This document shows positions 43,948 to 55,565 of a stretch of 64,000 bases of DNA, one piece after another. Under the pieces are notes generated by a model that searched no databases, was not told where the DNA came from, and saw only the letters and a list, made by a program, of their open reading frames with translations. The stretch is taken from positions 104,116-168,115 of the forward strand of contig JAOAHY010000001.1 in assembly GCA_026414995.1 (NCBI GenBank). The letters are read 5' to 3'. Source of the stretch: Caldisericia bacterium. GTDB lineage: Bacteria > Caldisericota > Caldisericia > B22-G15. Within the stretch, counting starts at the first letter, position 1; each line of letters begins with the position of its first letter. Both the position numbers and the translations under genes were made by a program.

Positions 43948-44625
43948 TTATTTTTTCTCTTTTGCACCTTTTTCTGGTTCTTCTTGTTTTTTCTCAGGAG
44001 TTTGAGTTGAAATTTGAGTTTCTGGTGCCTCTACTTCTTCTGGCTTTGCAACTTCAACTTCTTCTTCAACTGTTGTTACTGAAACAACTGTCTCGAAGGG
44101 TTCATGAAGAATTTTAACATTTGGAGGAATTTTTAAATCTTCAATGTGAATTGAATCTCCAATTTCGAGTTCACTGATATAAACTTCTATAAAAGATGGT
44201 AAATCAAGAGGTTTCGCTTCAATTTCAAGTTCATGTAGAGCCTTATACAAAACTCCTCCTTCTTTTACACCTTTGGGTTCACCAACAAAATGAATTGGTA
44301 TTTTGGCAACAATCTCTTTCTCAAGTGAAACCGAATGAAAATCAATATGTATTATATCATCTGTTACTGGATGGTATTGTTCATCTTTAATTAATGCAAC
44401 ATACTTACTTTTATCTTCATTAACTTCTATTTCAACTAAAAAATCTTCTTCTCTTTTTAATTTTAATAGTTTTATTAAATCTTTTTTGAAAATTGAAATA
44501 GGAAGATTTTCATTTAATCCTTCTCCATAAATTATTCCTGGAACTAAACTATTTGTTCTAAGTTTTTTAAGTTCACTTTTTCTTGTTGTATCCCTTTTAT
44601 ATACAGTTAATGGCATCTTTTTCAT
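43948..44625 (-). CDS. rplY: 50S ribosomal protein L25 (long, CTC-type)
   Basis: The 225-aa protein binds 5S rRNA. The N-terminal domain (about 1-95) has the family pattern KSELKKLRTNSLVPGIIYGEG and PVTDDIIHIDFHSV. The TL5/CTC-type C-terminal domain (about 96-185) contains IPIHFVGEPKGVKEGGVL and VYISELEIGDSIHI. The last 40 residues are a low-complexity acidic and Lys/Gln-rich tail (EEVEAPETQISTQTPEKKQ). GGAGGA precedes the ATG, and a TTGACA promoter lies upstream. Confidence 0.96.
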   Translation of the reverse strand: MKKMPLTVYKRDTTRKSELKKLRTNSLVPGIIYGEGLNENLPISIFKKDLIKLLKLKREEDFLVEIEVNEDKSKYVALIKDEQYHPVTDDIIHIDFHSVSLEKEIVAKIPIHFVGEPKGVKEGGVLYKALHELEIEAKPLDLPSFIEVYISELEIGDSIHIEDLKIPPNVKILHEPFETVVSVTTVEEEVEVAKPEEVEAPETQISTQTPEKKQEEPEKGAKEKK

Positions 44626-44657
44626 AAACTTCCTCCTAAATTAGTTTTAAATGTTCC

Positions 44658-44671
44658 AACTTATATAAGTT
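44658..44671. other. 14-bp perfect palindrome at the rplY promoter
   Basis: AACTTATATAAGTT is a perfect inverted repeat that overlaps the -10 and likely start of the rplY promoter. It could be an operator, but such AT-rich palindromes also arise by chance. Confidence 0.3.
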
Positions 44672-44695
44672 TATAAATTTTTTTTAATTTGTCAA
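44668..44695 (-). promoter_or_regulatory. Promoter of the rplY-pth-mfd operon
   Basis: On the minus strand TTGACA (44690-44695), a 16-bp A/T spacer and TAAACT (44668-44673) precede rplY. The start is expected near 44661, giving a leader of about 35 nt with a GGAGGA ribosome site. Confidence 0.6.
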
Positions 44696-44698
44696 AGG

Positions 44699-45271
44699 TT
44701 ATCTTTCAAAAAATGGTTCATTAAGATTTGCAGAGTTTGAATAACCTCTTGATTCCCAATAACCTCTAAATTTTATATCATTTGTTAATTCAATTTTATT
44801 TAACCATTTTATCCATTTATAAGCCCATTTATTCTCACCAATTAAAACAAATGGAAATCCATTTTCTTTTGGAATTGTTATTCCATTCATTTTATAAGCA
44901 ATAATAAGTTCATTTCTTAATATAAAAGAGGTTTCAAGAGATGTAGTATAGCCATCTACTGCACCAAAAACTATAATAGGGTAATTCAAAGAGACTTTTG
45001 AATCATTTAATATATCCATTAGTTTTATTCCTTCATAGAGAATTGTAGTATCCCAACCTTCAACACAATAAAGTTTAATAACCTTTTTAACTGATTCAAA
45101 ATTATTAACTATTTCTTCATATTTATAACTCTTTTTTAAAAAACCATTTTCATAAATATCAAGTTTATATTCTTTTAAATTTACATCTTGTGGACCTTTA
45201 ATAGAATTTTCTCTAAACTCATTTAAACTTGAAAGTTTAATTCCATTATATTCTTTTAATTCTCTTTCCAT
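44699..45271 (-). CDS. Sulfite-oxidase-like molybdopterin-binding protein, cytoplasmic
   Basis: The 190-aa protein has the oxidoreductase molybdopterin-binding fold (YedY/sulfite oxidase superfamily). The Mo-ligand cysteine is Cys69 in KLYCVEGWDTTILYEGIKL, followed by FGAVDGYTTSLE, LIAYKMNGITIPKENGFPFVLI and KWIKWLNKIEL near the end. No signal peptide is present, whereas YedY-type enzymes are exported by Tat. No molybdenum cofactor genes or heme partner are nearby. GGAGG precedes the ATG. The substrate is unknown. Confidence 0.88.
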   Translation of the reverse strand: MERELKEYNGIKLSSLNEFRENSIKGPQDVNLKEYKLDIYENGFLKKSYKYEEIVNNFESVKKVIKLYCVEGWDTTILYEGIKLMDILNDSKVSLNYPIIVFGAVDGYTTSLETSFILRNELIIAYKMNGITIPKENGFPFVLIGENKWAYKWIKWLNKIELTNDIKFRGYWESRGYSNSANLNEPFFER

Positions 45272-45368
45272 CTTTTTTCCTCCTTTTTTATAATTTTATA
45301 AAATTTTGAAACTTTTTTTGATATTATGGGTTTATATAATTGTATTGCAAAACTTAAGGAGGTTTTTT

Positions 45369-45782
45369 ATGAGTAAGTTAACATTAAGAAAGATTTATCT
45401 TTATCTTTTTTCACTTGTAGGTCTAACCTTGATAATAATCGGAACTGTTGGCTTTATAAATTTAGGCTTACAGTTAACTTTATTTAAAGAAGCCCTTGAA
45501 TATAAATATGGTGTTTATCAACCACCATATCCTTATTGGCTTGAGGGAATAAAACTTAATGAAACAATTGAAAAAATTGAGTTAACAGATGAACAGAAAA
45601 AGGCGCTTCTTCAATGGCAAACAGAGTTTGAAAGATATCAAGAAAAAGCAAAATCAATGGGATATCTTCCTTATGTTGCCGATTCTTTCACAAGAAATTT
45701 AGCAATGCTTATTGTTGGAATTCCAGTTTATCTATACCATTGGGGATTAATTAAAAAAGAACATAAAGAAGAAAATAGTTAA
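45369..45782 (+). CDS. Uncharacterised two-helix membrane protein
   Basis: The 137-aa protein has a hydrophobic segment near the N-terminus (YLYLFSLVGLTLIIIGTVGF) and another near the C-terminus (LAMLIVGIPVYLYHWGLI), with a 60-residue loop between them containing a Gln/Glu-rich helix (LTDEQKKALLQWQTEFERYQ). The start is ATG 45369, preceded by AAGGAGG; the longer open frame upstream lacks support. A TATAAT at 45335-45340 is a likely -10. The pattern resembles DUF5671-like small membrane proteins, but I cannot assign it. Confidence 0.75.
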   Translation: MSKLTLRKIYLYLFSLVGLTLIIIGTVGFINLGLQLTLFKEALEYKYGVYQPPYPYWLEGIKLNETIEKIELTDEQKKALLQWQTEFERYQEKAKSMGYLPYVADSFTRNLAMLIVGIPVYLYHWGLIKKEHKEENS

Positions 45783-47041
45783 ACTCTTCTATCAAGAATA
45801 GATAAAGTTTCAATATGTGGTGTTCTTGGAAAATAGTTATATCCTTTAAAATATATAATATTATATTTTTCACTTAAAAAAGATAAATCTCTCATTTGAG
45901 TTAATGGATTACAAGAAAGATAAATTATCCTATTAACTTCTTTCTTTATTAATTCTTCGATAACTTTCTTATGAAGACCTTCTCTTGGTGGATCTAAAAT
46001 TAAAACTGAGTTTTTTTCTATATTTGAAATAACATTCTCAGCTCTATCCTCAATTATTGTAAAATTTCTTATACCATTTATTTCAAGGTTCATTTGTGTA
46101 ATTAAAATGTTTTCCTTTTCACTTTCTATAAAATTTACATTTTTCAGGTCTAAACTTATTCCAATTGTACCAACTCCGCTATATATATCAAAAACATTAT
46201 CATTATTATCAACAAAATTTTTCATATCTAAGAGAGTCTTTTCAAACATATCTATATTGATTTGGAAAAAAGATGTAGTTGTAAAATAAAAAACTTTATT
46301 TAATATAATCTCTTTAATATAATTTAAACCTTTTTCAAATATTAATTCACTTTTTATTGAAGCAGGAGATAGTGGCGATGAGTAGTATAAAGATATGCCT
46401 TTTAAATTATCAATTTCAATATCATTATTTAAAATTTCTTTTCTTTCTTTTATAAATAATGAAGCAATTACCTCTCCTTTTCTGTTACCTCTCAAAATTA
46501 AACTCTTTAAAGTATTTGCTGGTGGATTTTTTTCTTTCAAATAGTATAGAATCTTTTTTGCAACATTATTTATTGAATCAAAACCTAAAATGCAATTATC
46601 AATTTTAATCTTTTTTTTATGTGTCCCTCTTTTAAAAAATGCAAAATCAATTTCTGTATCTAAAAAACTGAATTCTAGTTTATTTCTATATTTATAAAAA
46701 ACCTTATTATCTTCAATGTCAAAATCTTCTATATTAAGATTATTTTGTTTTATTAAATCAATAATAAGTTCTTTTTTATAATAATTTTCTTTATCTTCTC
46801 TTAGAATTTGCCAAGGAGAACATGAAATATAATGATCTTCTTTTTCATTAACTCTTTCATTAGATTTCTCAATTATCTCTATAACATCACCGAAATAATA
46901 ATCTTTCTTTTTTCCACAAATTTTTACTTTAACTAATTCATTTGGTAGAGCACCATAAACTAAAATTTTTTTGTTATCTATAAAACCAAAGACGCCACCA
47001 TTATAATCAAATCTCTCTAACCTTAATTTAACTTCTTTCAT
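45779..47041 (-). CDS. rlmD: TrmA/RlmD-family 23S rRNA (uracil-C5) methyltransferase
   Basis: The 420-aa enzyme has an N-terminal TRAM-like RNA-binding domain (1-60), the catalytic-domain SAM motif VFDIYSGVGTIGISL, LDPPREGLHKKVIEEL, and the nucleophile region YLSCNPLTQMRDLSFL. The cluster region retains YISCSPWQIL but shows fewer cysteines than E. coli RlmD. RlmC/RlmD/RlmCD specificity cannot be decided, so the symbol is approximate. It is adjacent to the methyltransferase/ATP-grasp fusion and overlaps the small membrane protein gene by 4 bp in antisense. Confidence 0.9.
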   Translation of the reverse strand: MKEVKLRLERFDYNGGVFGFIDNKKILVYGALPNELVKVKICGKKKDYYFGDVIEIIEKSNERVNEKEDHYISCSPWQILREDKENYYKKELIIDLIKQNNLNIEDFDIEDNKVFYKYRNKLEFSFLDTEIDFAFFKRGTHKKKIKIDNCILGFDSINNVAKKILYYLKEKNPPANTLKSLILRGNRKGEVIASLFIKERKEILNNDIEIDNLKGISLYYSSPLSPASIKSELIFEKGLNYIKEIILNKVFYFTTTSFFQINIDMFEKTLLDMKNFVDNNDNVFDIYSGVGTIGISLDLKNVNFIESEKENILITQMNLEINGIRNFTIIEDRAENVISNIEKNSVLILDPPREGLHKKVIEELIKKEVNRIIYLSCNPLTQMRDLSFLSEKYNIIYFKGYNYFPRTPHIETLSILDRRV

Positions 47042-48975
47042 TAAAAATCTTCTGCTGGAATTAGTCCTAATCTTATTTCAGTTGATTTTAATATTAGTTC
47101 AAGAAGTGTTTTATAATCTATATCTTGAATTCTTGCTATGTCTGCTAAAAATCCATCAAAATGCCATCCAGGATTAGGGTTTACTTCAAGAAGTTTAGGT
47201 GATCCTGCTGCATTTAATCTGAAATCAAATCTAGCATAATCTCTACACTCTAATCTTTCAAATAATCTTATACTCCAATCAATTAAATCTCTTTCAACTT
47301 CATCAGACACATTTGCTTTTATAAATTTTATTTTTCCATACGGTGAATTTGGAAGCCATTTTGCTTCATAACCACATATTTTTGGTAGGTCTTCAGGCAA
47401 AGAAGAATAATCGAGCTCTGCAAGAGGTAAAAGTTTGAAAGGATATTTTGGAGGGTTACCAATTATTCCTAAACTTAATTCTTTTCCTGTTAAAAATTCT
47501 TCAATTAAAATTGGTTTTTCATATCCAAAAAGATCCCTAAGATCTCTGATAACTTTTATTAGACTTTCATAATCATAACAAACATTCTTATGGGTTATAC
47601 CAAAACTTGAATCACCAAAATTAGGTTTTACTATTACAGGAAAGTTAATTGGTAATTCGTATACACTTTCACCAGGTTTAACAAGAAAGGCGTCTGGTAC
47701 AGGAATTCCCATTTCTCTAGCAACTCCTCTTACTAAGGATTTATCATATGAATGAGCAAGCGATTGTGGTGTTGCTCCAGTGTATGGAATATTTAAAATA
47801 TCAAGAATTGCTGGAATATGCATCTCTTTTGTAGGATCATTAAAATAACCCTCATCGCATAAATTTAAAGCATAATCAATTTTACCTTTTAATTCAACAA
47901 GATCTTCAACCAAATGGTCATGATTATCAAGATAAATAAATTTATAATTTTTTAAATTTTTTAATGCTTCTTTTAATTTATCTATCGCTCTTAAATCATC
48001 TTCATCAAAAATGTGATTTGGCTTTAAAGGATCACTTTTTTTGGGATCACCTAATATAACTACAATATTTCTTAATGCTTTTTTTATTTTAACTTCTTCT
48101 TTTATCTCTTTATAAACTTTTCCAACAAAAGAGATGTGTTTTTCACCAATTTGAAAATTTGATATAGGAATATTTATATCAATTGAGTGTTCAAAAATTT
48201 GTATATCATTAAAGCCTGCTCTCTTTAATAAATTTAATATTTCATCTTTTGTGTATAATCTTAATGAAAAGAAACTATCTTTTATTACTCCTTTTTGGAC
48301 ATGACTTAATATTTCTCTTATTATTAAACTATCTTCATTCAAAGATAACTTATTTTCTCTTAAAACATAGTGGTTTTTATCAAGCCACTGCCAATAATAT
48401 GGAACTATATTTTTCTTTTCATAATCACTATCTATTATATCTATAAATATTTTTCCATCATTTTTTAAAACTCTATTTATTTCTTTTAAAACATTAAAGG
48501 CATCAAGTGGAGTTTCAAAAAAACCAAAAACATTACCAATTAGTAACACAACATCAAATGTATTTGGTGGATAAAAAAGTTTTCTTGGAGTACCCTCTCT
48601 AAATTTTACATTTAGATTTTCTTTTTTTGCTCTAATTCTTGATTTTTGTATCAAATTACTTGATCTATCAAGTCCTTCTACATTTATAAATCCTCTTCTT
48701 GCAAGTTCTAATGAATATTCTCCGTGACTTGAAACAAGATCTAATATTTTATCTTCTTGTTGTGGTTTTAGAATTTCAACAAAATAATCAACTTCTTTTT
48801 TAATAAGATCTTTTATCTCTCTTTCTTCTACATCACTACTTAAAAGAAAAGGAGACATTTTAACTTTACTTGTATTACTTTTTATATACTCATCTAAACT
48901 ATCAATTTTTCCAAATGGTTCTCTTTTTGTTGTTTTACCATTTTTCAAACTTCGTGGTTTTTCTTTTCCATTCAT
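47041..48975 (-). CDS. Fusion of a SAM methyltransferase domain and a D-Ala-D-Ala-ligase-like ATP-grasp domain
   Basis: The 644-aa product has a charged N-terminal extension (1-45). A class I methyltransferase domain (about 60-290) follows, with a divergent motif I (KILDLVSSHGEYSLELARRG, from 76), DVVLLIGNVFG and a standard C-terminal region. Residues about 305-640 are a D-alanine-D-alanine-ligase-type ATP-grasp domain with YTGATPQSLAHSYDKSLVRG, VIVKPNFGDSSFGI, ILIEEFLTGKELSLGI, YARFDFRLN and LLEVNPNPGWHFDG. It probably ligates and methylates an amino acid or peptide. Its promoter is a near-consensus TTGACA-N16-TATGAT, and GGAGG precedes the ATG. The substrate is unknown. Confidence 0.88.
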   Translation of the reverse strand: MNGKEKPRSLKNGKTTKREPFGKIDSLDEYIKSNTSKVKMSPFLLSSDVEEREIKDLIKKEVDYFVEILKPQQEDKILDLVSSHGEYSLELARRGFINVEGLDRSSNLIQKSRIRAKKENLNVKFREGTPRKLFYPPNTFDVVLLIGNVFGFFETPLDAFNVLKEINRVLKNDGKIFIDIIDSDYEKKNIVPYYWQWLDKNHYVLRENKLSLNEDSLIIREILSHVQKGVIKDSFFSLRLYTKDEILNLLKRAGFNDIQIFEHSIDINIPISNFQIGEKHISFVGKVYKEIKEEVKIKKALRNIVVILGDPKKSDPLKPNHIFDEDDLRAIDKLKEALKNLKNYKFIYLDNHDHLVEDLVELKGKIDYALNLCDEGYFNDPTKEMHIPAILDILNIPYTGATPQSLAHSYDKSLVRGVAREMGIPVPDAFLVKPGESVYELPINFPVIVKPNFGDSSFGITHKNVCYDYESLIKVIRDLRDLFGYEKPILIEEFLTGKELSLGIIGNPPKYPFKLLPLAELDYSSLPEDLPKICGYEAKWLPNSPYGKIKFIKANVSDEVERDLIDWSIRLFERLECRDYARFDFRLNAAGSPKLLEVNPNPGWHFDGFLADIARIQDIDYKTLLELILKSTEIRLGLIPAEDF

Positions 48976-49011
48976 AAATAAAAAACCTCCAAAAAATTCA
49001 ATGTCTAAAAT

Positions 49012-49039
49012 ATCATATTAAATTTTAAAACTTTGTCAA
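49012..49039 (-). promoter_or_regulatory. Near-consensus promoter of the methyltransferase/ATP-grasp gene
   Basis: On the minus strand TTGACA (49034-49039), a 16-bp spacer and TATGAT (49012-49017) form the best -35/-10 pair in the window. The -35 overlaps the last codons of the upstream CPBP protease gene. Confidence 0.75.
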
Positions 49040-49860
49040 GATATATTTTTAAGTTCTTTTTCAAATTTCAAGAAAATAGGTAATAAAATTAAATTTAAAA
49101 TAAATAAAATAATTAAACCAGGAACTCCGGTTATGCCTTTTGTTAAGTCTGTCCCTCCTTTCAACAAAATAAAATGAAGTCCTCCAATTGAATTCATAAC
49201 TCCATGAAAAATAGAAGCATTTATTATAGATTTTGATTTTAATGAAATATAAACCATTATTGGCGAAAGAAGAATGGTAAATAGAATCATCATAAAAATT
49301 CCTATGTATTTAGATTCAGGATAATTTAATCCCATTAAAATTAAAGGTAAATGCCAAATTCCCCAAACAAAACCAATAATAAAAGAGGCTTTTAAAAAAC
49401 CTTTATGAATTAAATTATTAACAAGATATCCTCTCCAACCGATTTCTTCACCCAATGCAACTAATGCATTAATTGTCGAACCCACAATTATAACTTGTAA
49501 AACCAAGAGAACCATAAAATATAGTTTGAAATATTGAGAATTTATAGAAATATCTTTAAAAAGTAAACTTAAAAAATTTGAAAGAAATGTTACAATTATA
49601 GGAAAAAGAATTGAAATTAAAATAAACTTATCCCACTTTAAATAAAGACCTAAACCTTTTAAACTTCCTTTATAAATATATTTTTCAACTATAACAACAA
49701 TAAAAAATGGTATATACATATAAAATATTGAAAATATAGAAAAAAAGGTTTGCGAAAGGGCAAAATAATTTCTTAAGAAATAGACTGAAAATCCAAAAAT
49801 ATAACTGATAATTATTACTAAAATTATAAAAGTTTTAGATTTTTTAATCTCTTCTCTCAT
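49036..49860 (-). CDS. CPBP-family intramembrane glutamic protease
   Basis: The 274-aa membrane protein has about eight helices and the abortive-infection/CAAX-protease motifs GEEIGWRGYLV (Glu138, Glu139, Arg143), WGIWHLPLIL (His170) and SIFHGVMNS (His near 219). These residues form the active site of Rce1-like intramembrane proteases. Bacterial members act in peptide maturation or stress responses; the substrate here is unknown. It follows the DUF3887-like lipoprotein gene by 1 bp, so both are probably co-transcribed. Confidence 0.92.
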   Translation of the reverse strand: MREEIKKSKTFIILVIIISYIFGFSVYFLRNYFALSQTFFSIFSIFYMYIPFFIVVIVEKYIYKGSLKGLGLYLKWDKFILISILFPIIVTFLSNFLSLLFKDISINSQYFKLYFMVLLVLQVIIVGSTINALVALGEEIGWRGYLVNNLIHKGFLKASFIIGFVWGIWHLPLILMGLNYPESKYIGIFMMILFTILLSPIMVYISLKSKSIINASIFHGVMNSIGGLHFILLKGGTDLTKGITGVPGLIILFILNLILLPIFLKFEKELKNIS

Positions 49861-49861
49861 T

Positions 49862-50290
49862 TTACTTCCTTAGTTTTGGTGAATCATACCACTCACCAGT
49901 TATTTTCATAACCCCATCTATCTCTTCAAATACAATTCTAATAGTTACATCGCTTGATTCTTCAGTAAATTTACCTTTGTATGTAACAATAATATATTTA
50001 TCTTGTCTAGTTGCTAACGAAAACTTTTTAGATTGCTCAATATATTTACCAATTTTTCCTTCAATTAAATTACAATTTTCTAAAAATTTCTCTTTAGTTA
50101 CTGCTTTTTTCATCTCATCACTAAAATCCTTTGAATAAATTTCATAATTTCTCTTATTTCTTCCAATAAGAAGGTTTTCTGTCATTGGATCAGCATATTC
50201 TCTTATTTTTTTAATATCAATTTTTGTTCCACATGAAATTAAAAAAGTTATAATAAAACAAAGTAAAATGGTTATAATTTTCATTCTCAT
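49862..50290 (-). CDS. DUF3887-like lipoprotein
   Basis: The 142-aa protein is a lipoprotein (cysteine 20 in FLISC). The mature part starts ADPMTENLLIGRNKRNYEIYSKDFSDEMKKAV and continues with KIGKYIEQSKKF and ITGEWYDSPKL. This NTF2-like pattern is the DUF3887 family, often encoded beside CPBP proteases or other membrane proteins. An AGGAGA ribosome site precedes the ATG. It may bind a ligand outside the cell; its function is unknown. Confidence 0.8.
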   Translation of the reverse strand: MRMKIITILLCFIITFLISCGTKIDIKKIREYADPMTENLLIGRNKRNYEIYSKDFSDEMKKAVTKEKFLENCNLIEGKIGKYIEQSKKFSLATRQDKYIIVTYKGKFTEESSDVTIRIVFEEIDGVMKITGEWYDSPKLRK

Positions 50291-50308
50291 AGATTAAATC
50301 TCCTTTTT

Positions 50309-52716
<2,408 letters not shown>

Positions 52717-52720
52717 AGTT

Positions 52721-54409
52721 TCACTCCAAATGATATTTTTCTTCTGCGAGATTATACATCTTTCTCCAGAAGAGTCTATTAAATAATACTACAATAAAAG
52801 CCATAAATAAAGTACTTGCAGCAAGAAGAGGAATATCACCTTTTTCAGTTGCACTACTAATTAATGAACCAAGGCCAGTTATCATATGAATTTTTCCTCC
52901 AAAGTTAACATATTCAGAAACTATACTTGAGTTCCATGCACCACCCCATGCAGTTATTCCTCCTGTTATTAGTGAGGAAAATATAGTTGGTATAACAACA
53001 ATTCCCCACCAATTTTTACCTTTCAAACTAAAAATTTTACTAACTTCTATAAAATCTTTTGGAATTTGTTTAGCACCTCCAATAACATTAAAAAGTAGAT
53101 ACCACTGAGTACCGAGCGCCATAAGAATTATTGAACTTATTTGAAGTCCTCCTCTTAAATTTAATAAAAATAATAAAATAACTGGAAATAAAGCTGTAGC
53201 AGGTATAGATGCTAAAATTTGTGCAATCGGTTGTGCATACTTTGATATTTTTTGATTTATACCTATTTTTACTCCAACAGGTATTGTCCATAAATATCCA
53301 ATTGAAACTGCAAGAACAACTCTTAATAAAGTGAAACCACCACCTTTTAAAATTAAAAACCAATCATTTAATGAAACAGATAATATTGTTTTAATTAATC
53401 CTTCAAAACCTCTCATTATTATCAAAAATAGATATCCAAAGATTACATATGTTAAAATTTTTTTAATAATCTCAATTGTAAAATTTTCTAACTTTTCTCT
53501 TTTTCTTGTAAATAGATTAGCAAGAAATTTATTTATTGGTGAAATTAAGTTCAATGATATAAAATTTAAAATTTGAGACTTTTGATACCATTCTAAAACA
53601 ATCGAGGTCGTCTCCTCCTCTCCTTTTTCTTCCATTTTAAACTTTGTTGACCATGCAATTAAAGGTCTCCAAATTAGTTGATCTATTAGAACTATTATCA
53701 TTATTAAAGTAAACAATCCCCAAAGTATCATTTTCATATCACCATTCTGTGATGCCTTAGCAAGAAATGAACCAAGACCTAGTAGTGTATATTCCTGATT
53801 TAAAATTGAAAAATTTTCGCAAGCCATTAAAAAAAACCATCCACCAGCTACAGACATCATGCTATTCCATATTAATCCAATAGCCGCATGGGGTAGATCT
53901 AACTTTATGAATCTTTCCCAGAAATTTAAATTGTTTATTTTTGCAACTTCATCAAACTCTCTTGGTTGAGTTTTAAGAGAGTTATAAAAACTAAAAACAA
54001 GATTCCAAACTTGACCGGTGAAAATTAGTATTATAGAAGCAAGTTCAAGTCCAATTAATGAACCTTTAAAAATAGAAACAAAGAAGTAGAAAACAGGTGG
54101 TAGGAAGGAGAGAACTGGAATTGATTGTAATACATCAAGTATAGGAATCAAAAAAATTTCAAGAGTTTTATTTTTAAAAGCAAGATATCCATAAATAATT
54201 GCAAAAATAAATGAAAAAGTAAATGCTATAAATATCCTTAATATTGAATATAGTGAATAAAGAGGCAAATATTTTAATGATAGAATTAACTCTCTCTTTC
54301 CTATCAATTCTTGTGAATAGCTTTTACTGCCAATAAAAACGAAATAAAAAATGGCAAAAATTAATACTAAAGCAATTAAATCTATTGGATTAAATGTTCT
54401 TCTGCTCAC
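52721..54409 (-). CDS. ABC transporter permease with two fused permease domains
   Basis: The 562-aa protein contains two BPD_transp_1 permease units joined by a loop near 270-310. The first unit has FDEVAKINNLNFWERFIKLDLPHA and the second has FIEVSKIFSLKGKNWWGIVVIP, each being the cytoplasmic coupling-helix motif. Other segments such as GGWFFLMACE and GGAWNSSIVSEY recur in both units. This duplicated arrangement matches COG4986-type anion transporters and fits the AAA-associated-domain ATPase downstream. The start is a GTG, 4 bp after the alcohol dehydrogenase gene. Confidence 0.92.
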   Translation of the reverse strand: MSRRTFNPIDLIALVLIFAIFYFVFIGSKSYSQELIGKRELILSLKYLPLYSLYSILRIFIAFTFSFIFAIIYGYLAFKNKTLEIFLIPILDVLQSIPVLSFLPPVFYFFVSIFKGSLIGLELASIILIFTGQVWNLVFSFYNSLKTQPREFDEVAKINNLNFWERFIKLDLPHAAIGLIWNSMMSVAGGWFFLMACENFSILNQEYTLLGLGSFLAKASQNGDMKMILWGLFTLIMIIVLIDQLIWRPLIAWSTKFKMEEKGEEETTSIVLEWYQKSQILNFISLNLISPINKFLANLFTRKREKLENFTIEIIKKILTYVIFGYLFLIIMRGFEGLIKTILSVSLNDWFLILKGGGFTLLRVVLAVSIGYLWTIPVGVKIGINQKISKYAQPIAQILASIPATALFPVILLFLLNLRGGLQISSIILMALGTQWYLLFNVIGGAKQIPKDFIEVSKIFSLKGKNWWGIVVIPTIFSSLITGGITAWGGAWNSSIVSEYVNFGGKIHMITGLGSLISSATEKGDIPLLAASTLFMAFIVVLFNRLFWRKMYNLAEEKYHLE

Positions 54410-54413
54410 TTTA

Positions 54414-55565
54414 TTATATTACACCAAAATATGCATTTTTGTAAATATTTAAAATATCTTCAAACTTTGGATCTCTTGGAGCAATTTTCTTTAATCTTTC
54501 ATTTTTAAAAACTTCTTGAGAGAAAGATTCTAAATCTTCTTCTTTAACACCAACTTCTTTAAGAGACATTGGTAAATCGAGAATCTTATAAAAATCTAAT
54601 AAAATATTTATAAATTTTTCTGCATCTTTATAAATATCTCCAGTTTTAAAATTAAGTAATTCAGTTATTTTAGACATTTTTTCATATTGAGCTGGTAGTT
54701 CAAATTTAAAAACATATGGCATAAGCAAAGCATTTGCAAAGCCATGAGGAAATCCATATTTAACTGTTAAAGGGTATCCCATACCATGCACTATTCCTGT
54801 ACCACTAATTGATATTTGAATTCCAGCAAGCAGAGATGCATAATGCATCATTTCTTTTGCTTTATAATCACCTTTTTTTGCAAAACTTCTTGGAAGATAT
54901 TTATAAATTATTTTTGTTGCTTCATAACCAAATAGATCTGAAATAGGTGTTGCTCCAAGAGAAAAAAGTCCTTCAAGAGCATGAGATAAAGCATCAATTC
55001 CAGTATCTCTCACAATATTTGGTGTCATTGTTAAAGTAAGTTCTGGATCTAAAATAGCGAAATCAGGTGTTATAAAAGGAGAAGCAATTGCGAGTTTTTT
55101 ACCATTATATGTAATTATTGTATATTTTGTAACCTCAGATCCTGTTCCAGATGTTGTAGGAATTGCAATTAAAGGAGGTATTTTTTTATCAACAATTCTC
55201 TCTTGAGTTAAAAAGGGTATAACCTCTTTATAGTTTGCATAAACTCCAATAGCTTTTGCTGCATCAATACTGCTACCACCACCAATTGCAATTATTGATT
55301 CACAACCATTTTCAACAAAAACTTTTCCACCTTCTTCAACAATCTCAACTGAAGGGTTTGGTTCAATTTTGTCGAAAAGAACGAAATTAACACCTATATC
55401 TTTAAGGTAATCTATCAATTTTGAAAGAGAACCACTTTCTTTTGTTGATCTTTTTCCTGTAACTATAAGTGTGATTTTACCAAGATGTTTTGTTAGTTCA
55501 ACTATTTTAATAAGAGAGCCTTTTCCAAAAAATATATTACCTTGAAAGTTTACATTAAACTCCAT
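54414..55565 (-). CDS. Iron-containing alcohol dehydrogenase
   Basis: The 383-aa type III alcohol dehydrogenase has GGGSSIDAAKAIG (95-107), IPTTSGTGSEVTKY, the iron ligands Asp and His in DTGIDALSHALEG (near 193-197), and two more His in GIVHGMGYPLTVKYGFPHGFANAL. It oxidises or reduces a simple alcohol or aldehyde, probably during fermentation. The start is set at ATG 55565 after GGAGG; the earlier in-frame TTG lies in that site. It is the first gene of a run that continues with the ABC transporter and tgt. Confidence 0.93.
   Translation of the reverse strand: MEFNVNFQGNIFFGKGSLIKIVELTKHLGKITLIVTGKRSTKESGSLSKLIDYLKDIGVNFVLFDKIEPNPSVEIVEEGGKVFVENGCESIIAIGGGSSIDAAKAIGVYANYKEVIPFLTQERIVDKKIPPLIAIPTTSGTGSEVTKYTIITYNGKKLAIASPFITPDFAILDPELTLTMTPNIVRDTGIDALSHALEGLFSLGATPISDLFGYEATKIIYKYLPRSFAKKGDYKAKEMMHYASLLAGIQISISGTGIVHGMGYPLTVKYGFPHGFANALLMPYVFKFELPAQYEKMSKITELLNFKTGDIYKDAEKFINILLDFYKILDLPMSLKEVGVKEEDLESFSQEVFKNERLKKIAPRDPKFEDILNIYKNAYFGVI

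Noticed and set aside
45306..45368. Upstream extension of the 137-aa membrane protein
   Set aside because: The ATG at 45369 has an AAGGAGG site, and the extension covers the likely promoter.
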